Below are positions 44,764-56,155 of a DNA stretch of 64,000 nucleotides, piece by piece. A model generated the notes under the pieces. The model had not been told where the DNA came from. It did not search any database and saw nothing but the letters and a program-made list of their open reading frames with translations. Position numbers and translations under genes: made by a program. Each line of letters begins with the position of its first letter. Positions within the stretch are counted from its first letter, which is position 1. The stretch covers positions 1 through 64,000 of the forward strand of contig NZ_JAUZQF010000042.1 in the NCBI RefSeq assembly GCF_030718205.1. Direction: 5' to 3'. This DNA is from Nonomuraea turcica (GTDB taxonomy: Bacteria; Actinomycetota; Actinomycetes; Streptosporangiales; Streptosporangiaceae).

Positions 44764-47700
44764 GCGCCGTGTCGAACCCGCCCGCACCCGATCAAGGCGA
44801 GCCCGGTCCGATCGCCGTCGTCGGCCTGGCCTGCCGCTTTCCCGGGGCACCGGACGCCGAAGCGTACTGGGAGCTGCTGCGCGACGGCCGCGAAGGGCTG
44901 ACCAGGTTCACCGACGACGAGCTGACCGCTCGCGGCGTGCCGAAGAGGCTACGGGCGCACCCGGGGTTCGTCCCGGTCGGCGGGGTCATCGAGGGCCAGG
45001 CGGACTTCGACCCCGAGCCGTTCGGGTTCAGCGACGCCGAGGCGGCCGTGCTCGACCCCCAACAGCGTCTGTTCCTCGAATGCGCCTGGCACGCGTTGGA
45101 GCACACCGGCCACGGCGGCGGACGCGGGGCCGGCGCGGTCGGCGTCTTCGCCGGCGCCATGCAGAGCGCGTACCTGGCGAGCAACCTCGCCGGCCGGTGG
45201 GATCCGACCGGCGCGGGGCGGGACCCGCTCGGCAGCCTGCAGACGGCGATCTCGACCCAGGCCGACTACCTGCCGCTGCAGACGGCTTACCGGCTCAATC
45301 TCACCGGCCCGGCGGTCGCGGTGGCGAGCAGCTGCTCGACCTCGCTGGTCGCGGTACATCTGGCTGCGCAGTCGCTGCTGTCCGGCGAATGCGACACCGC
45401 GCTCGCGGGCGGGGTGTCGCTGATCGTGCCCCAGGGCCAGGGGTACGTGCACGTCCCCGGCGGCGTGTACGCGGCGGACGGGACGATCAGCCCGTTCAGC
45501 GCCAACGGCACCGGCATCGTCTACACGCAGGGCGTCGGTGTGGTGGCGCTGCGCCGGCTGGCCGATGCTCTGGCCGACGGCGATCCCGTGCTCGCCGTGT
45601 TGCACGGCTCGGCCGTCAACAACGACGGGGCCGACAAGGCCGGGTTCACCGCGCCGTCGCTGCGCGGCCAGGCCCGGGCGGTGGCCGAGGCGCTCGCGGT
45701 GGCCGGTGCGTCGCCGCGCGAGATCGGGCTCATCGAGGCGCACGGCACCGCCACCGCGCTGGGCGACCCCATCGAGGTGGCGGCGCTGCGGCGGGTGTTC
45801 GGGGACACTGGTCCGGCGTGGTGCGGGCTCGGCTCGGTCAAGGGCAACATCGGTCACGCGAACTCGGCGGCCGGCATCGCCTCGTTCATCAAGGCGGTCC
45901 TGGCCGTGCACCACCGGGCGCTGCCCGCGTCGCTGCACGCCCATCCGCTCAACCCGCTGCTCGGTCTGGAGGGGTCGCCGTTCGAGGTGATGGCCGAGAC
46001 GCGGGACTGGGACACGCCTTCGCTGGCCGGGGTCAGCTCGTTCGGCATCGGCGGTACCAACTGCCACGCCGTGCTCGGGCCGGCCCCGCAGCGTGCACCC
46101 GTCGCCGCCGACCCGCGGCCCCAGCTGCTGGCCGTCTCGGGCGCCACCGCCGAGGCCGCGGCCGCCACCGCCCGGGCCGTGACGTCCCGAGCCGAGCCCG
46201 ACGAGGCCGATCTGGCCTACACGCTGGCGGTGGGACGTTCCGAGCTGGCCTATCGGGTGGCGGGCGTGGGCAGGGCGGGGCTGGCCGCCGCGACCCCGGT
46301 CAAGGCGGACGGCCCGCGCGTGGTTTTCGCCTTCCCCGGTGCGGGGAGCGCCTATCCGGGGATGGGCGGCGGGCTCTACCGCGACGAGCCGGTCTTCGCC
46401 CGGGCCGTCGACGAGTGCGCGGAGCTGCTGCGCCCGCTGCTGGGCGCCGACGTCCGCGACGCCATGGACCCGGGGATCGCCGAGGAGCGCGTCCGCGACG
46501 CCGGCTTCGGGCTGCCGGCGATCTTCGCGGTGTCGTACGGGGTCGCGCGGCTGCTGGCCTCGTGGGGCGTGCGGCCCGACGCCGTCGTCGGGCACAGCCT
46601 GGGCGAATGCACGGCCGCGGCGGTGAGCGAGGCGCTGCCCCTTGCCGAGGCCGCCAAGCTGGTCGCCGCCCGGTGCGCCGCCGCGGCCAGAGCCGCCGGC
46701 GGCGGTGCGATGGTCGCCGTCCCGCTCGGCGAGGACGGTGTACGCGAGCTGCTGTCCCGCCACCCCGGCCTCGACGTCGCCGCCGTCAACGCCCCGGCCG
46801 CCTGCGTGGTGTCCGGATCCGCCGCGGCCGTGGACCGGCTGGCGGACGAGCTTCGCGAACGTCACATCACCGGCACGAGGCTACGGGTGGACGCCGCGAT
46901 GCACTCCCGGCTGATGGAGCCGGAGCTGCCCGGGCTCGGTGCCGCGCTGGCCGATCTGACCGGCGGGGCCCCGGTCGTGCCCGTGTTCAGCACGGTCACC
47001 GGCGGGCCGATCGGCGCCGAGCTGGCACAGGCCGGTCACTGGACGCGGCAGCTGCGCGAGCCGGTGCGGTTCGCGCAGGCCCTGCGGGCGGCGATCGGCC
47101 CCGAGGAAGACACCCTGATGGTGGAGATCGGCCCAGGAACCGCCCTGTCCGCCTTGGTTCGCAGGAATGCGCTGCCCCATCTGCGGTCGGTCCTGGCGAC
47201 GCTGCTGCCCGGCGAGCCCGAGTCCGTGAGCCTGCGGCACGCGGCCGGCACCCTGTGGGCCCACGGCCATTCCGTGGACCTGGCCGCGCTGTCCGCCCCT
47301 GGGCGGCGGCGGGTACACGCGCCCGGCTACGCCTTCCAGCGCCGCCGCCTGTGGATCGACCCACCGGCGGCGGGCACGTCGCTGGAGGTCGCCGCGGATG
47401 AGCCGCTGCAGGTTCCGGTCTGGAGCCAGGTCGTGCCTGCCGAACCGGCCGCGATCCCGGACGGGCGCTGGGCGGTGATCGGGACCGGCGCACTGGCGGA
47501 CGCGCTCCGTGCCGAACTGGGTGGGGCCACGGCCTCGGGCGACCCGGCGACCGGACTGGTCATTGTGGCATCGGAGGAGGAGGCGGCGGCCGCCGGTGAC
47601 GCCGTCTCGGCCGCTGTGCTCGCGTTCGGCGAGGCCGCGGCCGTGGCCGCCGCGCAGGCTGAGCAGCCTTGCGTGCTGCTGGTGACCCGGCACGGTGAGC

Positions 47701-50700
47701 AGGTCGGCGGCGACCCGCCGCCCGACCCGGCCCAGGCGGCCGTCCGCGTGCTTCCCCGCGTCCTGGGCCAGGAACAGCCCGGGTTGCGGTGGGCGACGCT
47801 CGACCTGGGCACGCCGGCGGACCTCCATACCGAGACGCGTGCCGTGCTCCGCGAGCTCGGCGCGCTGGCGGGCGGGGAGGAGACCGGAGCGGAAACCGCC
47901 GTGCGCGGCGCGACCCGGTGGCGCCGCCGCCTGGCACCCTGGACCCCGGCGGTTTCCGGGAATCCCGGAACGACCGCCGCGGCGCCCGGCACCGTACTGA
48001 TCACGGGTGGACTGGGGGCGGTGGGGCAACTGTTCGCCAGGCACCTGGCCGCACGCGGACATCGCGTGGTCGTCACCTCCCGTACGGCCGCCCGGCGCGG
48101 GACCGGGCTCGACGGGGCCGGTGTGGACGTGCGGGTCTGCGACGCCGCCGACCCCGTCGTCACCTCGGCCCTGATCGAGGAGCTCTCCGCCGACGAGCCG
48201 ATCGAGCTCATCGTGCACGCGGCCGGCGTGGTCGCGGACGCGCGACTGGACCCGCTGCGGTCGCTCAATCCCGGGCAGGCCGCCGAGCACGTACGGGCCA
48301 AGGCCGGGGGAACGATCGCGCTCAGCGACGCGATCGCCGCGCTGCCGGCGGAACGCCGGCCCCGGACGGTGCTCCTCATGTCCTCGGTGACCACGCTCGT
48401 CGGCGGCGTCGGCATGGGCCCATATGCAGCGGCCAACGCCGCGATGGACGCACTAGGCCTCGCGGCGCCCGGCCCCACCCAATGGGTCAGCGCGGTCTGG
48501 GACGGCTGGCGGGTGGCCGACGACGGCGGCGAGGCCACCGTCGTCCTCGCCGACGCGCTCGACGCGGCCACGGGCACCGAGGCGCTGGACCGGCTGCTGG
48601 CCGCCTGCGCGGCGGGCACGGCGCCCCCGATCGTGGCGGTCGCCGCGACCGATCTCAACGTGCGCGTCGCCGCGGCCGGACGGCCTCGGCAGGCCGTGAC
48701 CACCGGCGACATCGCCCGGCTGAGCCCGGCCGAGCGAGTAGTGGCTGAGGTGTGGTCGGAGCTGTTCGGCGTGCCCGTGACCGATCCCGACGCCGACTTC
48801 TTCGCGCTCGGCGGCCACTCCCTGCTGGGCGTGCGGATGCTGGCCGCGCTGAGCGAACGGTTCGGGGTCCAGCCCGGCATGCGGGACCTGCTGGCCGCGC
48901 CCACCGTGGCGGGCATCGCCAAGCTGATCGAGTCGGCACGCTCGCAGCCGTACCCGACCTTGGAGATCACCCGGGACGAGGACGTCGTCGATCACGACGG
49001 CACCTTCGCCATGACACGCGTGCAGCACGCCTACTGGATCGGGCGGGACGGCGGGTACCGCTGGGGAGACCTGCCCTGCCACTTCTACCTCGAATACGAC
49101 TGCCACGGTCTGGACCTCGACCGCTACGAGGACGCGTGGAACCAGGTCGTGGCCCGCCATCCCATGCTGCGTGCCGTGGCCACGTCCGAGGGACGGCTGC
49201 GCGTGCTGGACGACCTGCCCCGGTACCGGATCAGGGTCCACGACCTGACCTCCATGACCGAGGAACGCAGGACGGAGCGGCTGGCCGTCCTGCGGGAGCG
49301 GTTGTCGACCAAGCCGGGCCCGCCGGACCGCTGGCCGCTTGCGCAGATCCAGGCGGCCCGCTTGCCCGGTGACGTGATCAGGCTGTTCATCGGCGTCGAC
49401 GTGCTCATCTGCGACGCAGCCAGCTGGTGGATCATCGAGTCGGAGCTGCACACCCTCTACAAAGACCTCGACGCGCCGCTGCCGCCGCTGGACCTGCACC
49501 CGGCCGGCTGCGCGGCCGCCCTGGAACGGCGGCGCGACGACCGCGCCGCGCACTACTGGCGGGAGCGGCTCGACACGCTGCCCGGCCCGCCCCGCCTGCC
49601 GGTCCGCGACCCGGACGGGACGCCGCCCCGCTTCGTCCGGCATGCCGCGCGGCTGAGCCGGGAGGAGTGGGCCGGGCTCCGGGACGCCGCCTCCCGGTAC
49701 CGGGTCACGCCTGCGGCGATGCTGCTGACCGTCTACGCCGACGTGCTCGCCCGCTGGGCGGGGCCGGCCGGGTTCTGTGTGACACTGACCCTCTTCGACC
49801 GCCCGCCCATCCACCCGCACGTCAACCGGGTCGTGGGCGACTTCACCTCCTTGCTGCTCCACGAGGTCCCCGCCGAGCCCGCCGCCACCTTCGCCGAACG
49901 GGCCGCCGCCACTCAGGCCAGGATGTTCGCCGACCTGGACCACCGCGGCTTCTCCGCCCTCGACGTGCTCGCCGAGCAGGCCGCGCGGACGGGAGAAGTA
50001 CGGCCGGTACCCGTGGTGTTCACCAGCGCGCTCGGCATCACCGACATGGTGGAAGGCGGAGGCCGCCTGGAGTGGGCCGGCGAGCAGGTGTACGCGGTCT
50101 CGCAGACCCCGCAGACCTGGCTCGACCACCAGGTGCTCGAACACGACGGCGAACTGCGGCTGCAGTGGGACGCACTGGACGCCGCCCTGCCCGCCGACGA
50201 GTTGGAGGCGGCGATCGCCGAGCACGTGGAACGGGTGCGCGCCCTGGCCCGATCGTCCGACGCATGGCTCCGACCGGAACCATCGAGCCCAGCCCACGCC
50301 GCACCATCCGCACGCCAAGCAGCGCCGACCCCGCGAGCGGCCGTCCAGGCCGGCCCGGTGCGGGACATCGTGCTGCCCCTGCGTGCCGAGCCCGGCGGCG
50401 CGGTCCGCCCTACGCTCTACCTGGCCCATCCGTCCGGGGGCGACGTGTTGTGCTACGCCGAGCTGTCTCGGCTCCTGGACCCCCGCGTGGACGTCGTGGC
50501 GCTGGCCGACCCTGAGCTCGCGGGCGCGTCCGGCGCGGGACCCGAGACCATCGAGGGCATCGCCGAGCAGTACGTGGCGGCGATCGACGCCTACGGCGGC
50601 CCCGGCCCCTGGCTGGTGGGCGGCTGGTCCATGGGCGGCACCGTGGCCCAGGAGATGGCCGCGCAGCTCTACGCAGGTGGCCGGCACGCCTCGCTACTGG

Positions 50701-51230
50701 TGCTGCTGGACTCCAACGATCCCGCGCTGATCCGCGAGGTGCCCGGCCGCGACGCCGCCGAGATCGCATGGGAGGTGACGGTACGGCACCTGCACGCGCT
50801 GGAGGCGTACCTCGGCATCGACCTGACGATCGGTGACGTACCCGAGGAAAGGCGGATGGCGGCGGTCGCCGAGCGGCTGCGCGAGCACCGGCTGCTGGGT
50901 CGCGGCGAGGACCTGGCGGGGCGGCTGGCCGTATTCGCCAGGCACCTGCGTGCACTGGCCGCCCACACCCCGCGGCGCCTCGGCGACCCGGACACGGCCA
51001 CCTTGCTGATCCGGGCGGACCGGCCGTCGCCTCGCAACTCCGGCATCGGGATGGGCGTCGACGACACCCCGCCGGGCCGCCCCGACCTCGGCTGGGGGCG
51101 TCATCTGGCCGGCCCCGTCGAGGCCGCCGGAGTCGACGCCCACCACTACGGCCTGCTGCACCCTCCGGCGCTGCCGGCCGTGGCCAAGCTGATCAACGCC
51201 GCGCTCGACCGGGCGCTGGCGCGACTTTGA
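44760..51230 (+). CDS. Hybrid PKS/NRPS: KS-AT-KR-ACP-Cy-TE, HMWP1-like
   Basis: A 2156-residue megaenzyme. KS with Cys near 192 (SSCSTS) and histidines in EAHGTAT and GNIGHA; AT with GHSLGE (about 612) and AAMHS at the specificity site, suggesting malonyl; KR with GGLGAVG (1080) and a PYAAAN Tyr; ACP LGGHSLL (about 1355); cyclisation domain (1417-1820) with intact DVLICDAAS; thioesterase with GWSMGG (about 1957) and a C-terminal HHYGLLHPP. It would extend a thiazoline chain with one malonate, reduce it, add a last cysteine ring and release the product. Relative to HMWP1 it lacks both embedded methyltransferases and the final PCP before the TE. Confidence 0.94.
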   Translation: MSAVSNPPAPDQGEPGPIAVVGLACRFPGAPDAEAYWELLRDGREGLTRFTDDELTARGVPKRLRAHPGFVPVGGVIEGQADFDPEPFGFSDAEAAVLDPQQRLFLECAWHALEHTGHGGGRGAGAVGVFAGAMQSAYLASNLAGRWDPTGAGRDPLGSLQTAISTQADYLPLQTAYRLNLTGPAVAVASSCSTSLVAVHLAAQSLLSGECDTALAGGVSLIVPQGQGYVHVPGGVYAADGTISPFSANGTGIVYTQGVGVVALRRLADALADGDPVLAVLHGSAVNNDGADKAGFTAPSLRGQARAVAEALAVAGASPREIGLIEAHGTATALGDPIEVAALRRVFGDTGPAWCGLGSVKGNIGHANSAAGIASFIKAVLAVHHRALPASLHAHPLNPLLGLEGSPFEVMAETRDWDTPSLAGVSSFGIGGTNCHAVLGPAPQRAPVAADPRPQLLAVSGATAEAAAATARAVTSRAEPDEADLAYTLAVGRSELAYRVAGVGRAGLAAATPVKADGPRVVFAFPGAGSAYPGMGGGLYRDEPVFARAVDECAELLRPLLGADVRDAMDPGIAEERVRDAGFGLPAIFAVSYGVARLLASWGVRPDAVVGHSLGECTAAAVSEALPLAEAAKLVAARCAAAARAAGGGAMVAVPLGEDGVRELLSRHPGLDVAAVNAPAACVVSGSAAAVDRLADELRERHITGTRLRVDAAMHSRLMEPELPGLGAALADLTGGAPVVPVFSTVTGGPIGAELAQAGHWTRQLREPVRFAQALRAAIGPEEDTLMVEIGPGTALSALVRRNALPHLRSVLATLLPGEPESVSLRHAAGTLWAHGHSVDLAALSAPGRRRVHAPGYAFQRRRLWIDPPAAGTSLEVAADEPLQVPVWSQVVPAEPAAIPDGRWAVIGTGALADALRAELGGATASGDPATGLVIVASEEEAAAAGDAVSAAVLAFGEAAAVAAAQAEQPCVLLVTRHGEQVGGDPPPDPAQAAVRVLPRVLGQEQPGLRWATLDLGTPADLHTETRAVLRELGALAGGEETGAETAVRGATRWRRRLAPWTPAVSGNPGTTAAAPGTVLITGGLGAVGQLFARHLAARGHRVVVTSRTAARRGTGLDGAGVDVRVCDAADPVVTSALIEELSADEPIELIVHAAGVVADARLDPLRSLNPGQAAEHVRAKAGGTIALSDAIAALPAERRPRTVLLMSSVTTLVGGVGMGPYAAANAAMDALGLAAPGPTQWVSAVWDGWRVADDGGEATVVLADALDAATGTEALDRLLAACAAGTAPPIVAVAATDLNVRVAAAGRPRQAVTTGDIARLSPAERVVAEVWSELFGVPVTDPDADFFALGGHSLLGVRMLAALSERFGVQPGMRDLLAAPTVAGIAKLIESARSQPYPTLEITRDEDVVDHDGTFAMTRVQHAYWIGRDGGYRWGDLPCHFYLEYDCHGLDLDRYEDAWNQVVARHPMLRAVATSEGRLRVLDDLPRYRIRVHDLTSMTEERRTERLAVLRERLSTKPGPPDRWPLAQIQAARLPGDVIRLFIGVDVLICDAASWWIIESELHTLYKDLDAPLPPLDLHPAGCAAALERRRDDRAAHYWRERLDTLPGPPRLPVRDPDGTPPRFVRHAARLSREEWAGLRDAASRYRVTPAAMLLTVYADVLARWAGPAGFCVTLTLFDRPPIHPHVNRVVGDFTSLLLHEVPAEPAATFAERAAATQARMFADLDHRGFSALDVLAEQAARTGEVRPVPVVFTSALGITDMVEGGGRLEWAGEQVYAVSQTPQTWLDHQVLEHDGELRLQWDALDAALPADELEAAIAEHVERVRALARSSDAWLRPEPSSPAHAAPSARQAAPTPRAAVQAGPVRDIVLPLRAEPGGAVRPTLYLAHPSGGDVLCYAELSRLLDPRVDVVALADPELAGASGAGPETIEGIAEQYVAAIDAYGGPGPWLVGGWSMGGTVAQEMAAQLYAGGRHASLLVLLDSNDPALIREVPGRDAAEIAWEVTVRHLHALEAYLGIDLTIGDVPEERRMAAVAERLREHRLLGRGEDLAGRLAVFARHLRALAAHTPRRLGDPDTATLLIRADRPSPRNSGIGMGVDDTPPGRPDLGWGRHLAGPVEAAGVDAHHYGLLHPPALPAVAKLINAALDRALARL

Positions 51231-51241
51231 GAAAGGTTGCC

Positions 51242-52783
51242 ATGCATCCCCAGCTCCGCCGCCGGTCAGCGGCGGTCCTCGCCGCGGTCGCCCTCCTGAC
51301 GGGCTGCGCCGCCACGAAACCGGCCGTCACCAGCTCTCCACCGGCCGGAACCGGCACCAGCACCGCGACCGTACGCTATGCCGCGCCCGGCTCGCCCTCC
51401 AACGCCGTCGCCGATCCGCACGGCCTGCTGCCCGGCGAGAGCGACGTGGTGAGGATGGCCCTCACGTACGACGTCCTCACCGTCCCCGGGGCCGACGGCT
51501 CCACCAAGTCACGCCTGGCGACCGCGTGGAAGCCCGACGCCACCCTGACCAAGTGGCGGATCACCATCCGCGACGACGCCGCGTTCTCCGTCGGCCGCAA
51601 GGTCAAGGCGGCCGACGCGCTCTTCTCGCTGCGCCGCATGGGCAAGAAGGCAGCGGAGAACTTCGGCCGCATGGCCATGTTCGACCTCGACGCCTCCAAG
51701 GTCATCGACGACACCACCTTCGAGCTGGTGACCAAGAAGCCCTACGCCGAGGTCGGCAAGGCACTGGAAGGCGCCACCTTCGTCGTGCCCGAGGGCAGCG
51801 ACGACTTCACCAAGCCGGTCCCCGGCTCCGGGCCGTTCCGCCCGACGAACAAGGGCGGAGCGCAAGCGGTGGTGTACGAGCGCAACGACGACTGGTGGGG
51901 CCCCAAGCCGCCGGCCAAGATCATCGAGGTCCGAGCCGTGCCCGATCCGCAGGCACGGGCCCAGGCCCTGCTGTCGGGCCAGGTCGACCTGGCCGGAGGC
52001 GTGCCGGCCACGCTGGCGAAGCAGCAGGAGGGCAACAGCGCGGTACGCCTGCTCCGCAGGCCGGGCGCGACCCTGTATCCGCTCGTCATGCGGATGGACA
52101 CCAAACCCTTCGACGACCGCCGCGTACGCGAGGCCGTACGGCTCGCCCTCGACCGCAAGCAGCTCCTCGACACGGCCTTCCTCGGCTACGGCGAGGTCGG
52201 CAACGACCTCATCACCCCCAAGGACCCGACCAGCCCGGTGAACCTGCCGCAACGCACCCGCGACCTCGCCCGCGCCAAGCAGCTGATGTCCGAGGCCGGG
52301 CTCGCCGACGGCGTCGACCTCACGCTGCACACCACCACGGCCTACCCGGGCATGGACAGCGCCGCCACGCTGATCTCCCAGCAGCTCGCCGACATCGGGA
52401 TGCGGGTCAAGGTGGCCGTGGAGCCGGCCGACACCTACTTCTCCGCGGTCTACGCGCAAAAGCCCTTCTACCTCAGCTACCTGGGCGGCATCCCGTTCCT
52501 CGACGTGGTCAGGGTGACGCTCACGCCCGGTTCGCCCACCAACGAGACGGCGTGGAAGGACCCGGCCTGGTCCGTGGATTTGGACAAGGCCTTGGCCGAG
52601 CCGGACGACGCCAAGCGGCGCGGACTCCTCGCGGACCTGCAGACCCGGCTCCGAGACCAGGGCGGCTACGCCATCTGGGCGCTCAGCGACCGGCTCGACC
52701 TCGCCAAGGCCGGGCTGAGCGGCGTGCCCGAGGGGATCGGCTTCGCCTCCGCGTTCATCGACCAGGTGAGCCTGGACGGCTGA
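51242..52783 (+). CDS. Opp/Nik-type ABC transporter substrate-binding lipoprotein
   Basis: A 513-residue SBP_bac_5 protein. The lipobox LLTGC sits after a short basic signal, so it is lipid-anchored outside the membrane. Family features include SRLATAWKPD, FDDRRVREAVRLALDR and AYPGMDSAATLISQQLADIG. This class (OppA/NikA/CntA) binds peptides, nickel complexes or staphylopine-metal complexes, not typical siderophores, which use FhuD/FepB-type proteins. GAAAGG five bases upstream supports ATG 51242. It follows the PKS gene by 11 bp and is probably the metallophore receptor. Confidence 0.9.
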   Translation: MHPQLRRRSAAVLAAVALLTGCAATKPAVTSSPPAGTGTSTATVRYAAPGSPSNAVADPHGLLPGESDVVRMALTYDVLTVPGADGSTKSRLATAWKPDATLTKWRITIRDDAAFSVGRKVKAADALFSLRRMGKKAAENFGRMAMFDLDASKVIDDTTFELVTKKPYAEVGKALEGATFVVPEGSDDFTKPVPGSGPFRPTNKGGAQAVVYERNDDWWGPKPPAKIIEVRAVPDPQARAQALLSGQVDLAGGVPATLAKQQEGNSAVRLLRRPGATLYPLVMRMDTKPFDDRRVREAVRLALDRKQLLDTAFLGYGEVGNDLITPKDPTSPVNLPQRTRDLARAKQLMSEAGLADGVDLTLHTTTAYPGMDSAATLISQQLADIGMRVKVAVEPADTYFSAVYAQKPFYLSYLGGIPFLDVVRVTLTPGSPTNETAWKDPAWSVDLDKALAEPDDAKRRGLLADLQTRLRDQGGYAIWALSDRLDLAKAGLSGVPEGIGFASAFIDQVSLDG

Positions 52784-52784
52784 C

Positions 52785-54694
52785 GTGTGCAGGATGCCGC
52801 GACCGGCCGGCGCGCTGATCAGGTGCGGGTTGCTGCTGGCCGCCGCCTCCGCGGTGATCTTCCTGTGTACCGCGGCGCTGCCCGGTGACGCCGCCGACGT
52901 GCTCGGCGGCGGCCGCGCCACCCCGGAAGAGCTCGCCCGGATGCGAGCGGAGCAGGGGCTGGATCGTCCCCTGCACATCCGCTATCTGGACTGGCTGTCG
53001 GGAGTGCTGACCGGCGAGCCGGGCGCCTCCCTCATCACCGGGCGGCCGGTCGCCGAGCTGGTCGCGGAACGCGCCGGTGTGACGCTCGCCCTGGCCGGGG
53101 CCGCGCTGGCGGTGAGCGGGCCGCTCACGGCGGCCCTGGCCTGGGCCGCCGTGAGCGGGCCCCGGTGGCTGCGCTCCACGGTGAACGCGCTGATCGTGGC
53201 CGGCGCCGCCCTGCCCCAGGCCGTGGTGGCGGCCGCGCTGGTCGGCTGGTTGTCCGCCGCTTGGGGGTGGTTCCCGCCGGTGTCGATGTTGCCCGCCGGG
53301 GAGCCACCCTGGCACCGGCCCGACCTCCTTGCGCTTCCCGCGCTCACGCTCGCGCTGCCGACCGCCGCGTACGGGGCCGCCCTGCTCCGTGGCGCGATCG
53401 CGGACGTGCTGGCCCGGCCGTACGTCCGCGACGCCGAGCTCCGCGGCTTGTCGTCGGTCGCGATCGGGCTCCGGTACGTGCTGCCGATGGTCGCGGCGCC
53501 CGCCACCCGCCTGCTCGCGGTCATCCTCGGTGGGCTGGTGGCGGGCACCGCCGTGGCCGAGACCCTGTTCGGACTGGCCGGGCTGGGCGAGCTGCTGGTC
53601 ACGGCCATCTCGACGAGGGACGTGCCGGTCGTCCAGAGCGTCGCGCTCCTCGCCGCGGCGGTCGTGGTCACATGCCTCCTCGCCGCCGACGCAGCCGCCC
53701 CACGCCGGCACCCGAAGGCGGCTCGCCCATTGAAGCGTCTGGGCGGTCCCAACGGCTCGGCTCCGACCTCTTCAGCCGGCTCTGGGCAGGACGCAGCCTC
53801 GAGGGGGCCGGTCGGTGGTGGGGACGGCTCGCTTCCGAAGCGCCCGGTCGTGGCCGCGGACGGGTGGTTCGCGGGGCGACCCGCCGCGGTCGCGCGTGAG
53901 CCGTCGGTCAAGCGGCGTGCCATGCCGGTCTTGGGCGTCGTGGCAGGGGCCGCTCTGCTGGTGGCGCTCGGCGGGGAGGCGATGGCGGGGCACGATCCGA
54001 CCGCGATCGTGGCGGCACCATGGACCGGGGCCGTTCCCGGGCTGCCGCTGGGTGCCGATGGGCTGGGGCGGGACGTGCTCGCCCGGGTCCTGGCCGGTGG
54101 ACGGGACCTGACCCTGACGTCCCTGGCCGCCGCCCTCACGGCCTCAGCCCTGGGCGTGGCAGGCGGGCTGTGGGCGGGATGGAGCCAGAGCAGGGCCGCC
54201 CGCGCCGTCGCCGGCGCCGCCGACCTGCTCTTGGCCCTTCCGCTGCTCCTGCTCGCCTTGCTCGCAGTGGTGGCGTTGCCCGGCCCCGCCGCCGTGATCA
54301 TCGGCACCGTCCTGGGCGGCACGCCGCTGACGCTGCGCATCGTCGCCGACGCCACGGCCGCGGCCAGGCATGCGGGCTACGTCGAGGTGGCACTGTCGCG
54401 GGGGGAGCGCGGGGCGTCCGTGCTGCTGCGCGAGGTCCTGCCCGCACATGCCGCACTCGTGGGCGCGGACCTCGGCCAGCGGCTGGTGCTTGCGGTGCAG
54501 CTCACAGCCGCGCTCAACGTCCTCGGCTTCGGTCCGGCGCCCCCCGCGCCGGACTGGGCCGCCATGCTCCGCGAGAACCTGCAGGGCCTCGTGCTCAACC
54601 CCGCCGCGACGATCGCGCCCGCCGTCGCGCTGGCGGTCTTGGCCGGCAGCGTGGCGGCGCTCTCGCACGCCCTCGCCACCCGGGACGACCTCTC

Positions 54695-54698
<4 letters not shown>
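52785..54698 (+). CDS. Fused ABC permease (DppB-DppC / NikB-NikC in one chain)
   Basis: A 637-residue membrane protein made of two permease halves. The N-terminal half (about 1-305) has GLDRPLHIRYLDWLSGVLTGEPG and a DppB-like coupling region RGLSSVAIGLRYVLPM..GTAVAETLFGLAGLGELLVTAI; the C-terminal half (about 395-637) has LGADGLGRDVLARVLAGGRDLTL, a DppC hallmark. A 90-residue Gly/Ser/Arg-rich linker joins them. Most Opp/Nik systems encode the two as separate proteins. The GTG at 52785 is 2 bp after the binding-protein stop. Confidence 0.9.

Positions 54699-56141
<1,443 letters not shown>

Positions 56142-56155
<14 letters not shown>

Noticed and set aside
42337..44850. 837-codon open frame on the minus strand across the NRPS
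   Set aside because: It is an antisense shadow produced by strong GC bias; composition is not protein-like and the plus strand carries a complete A domain.
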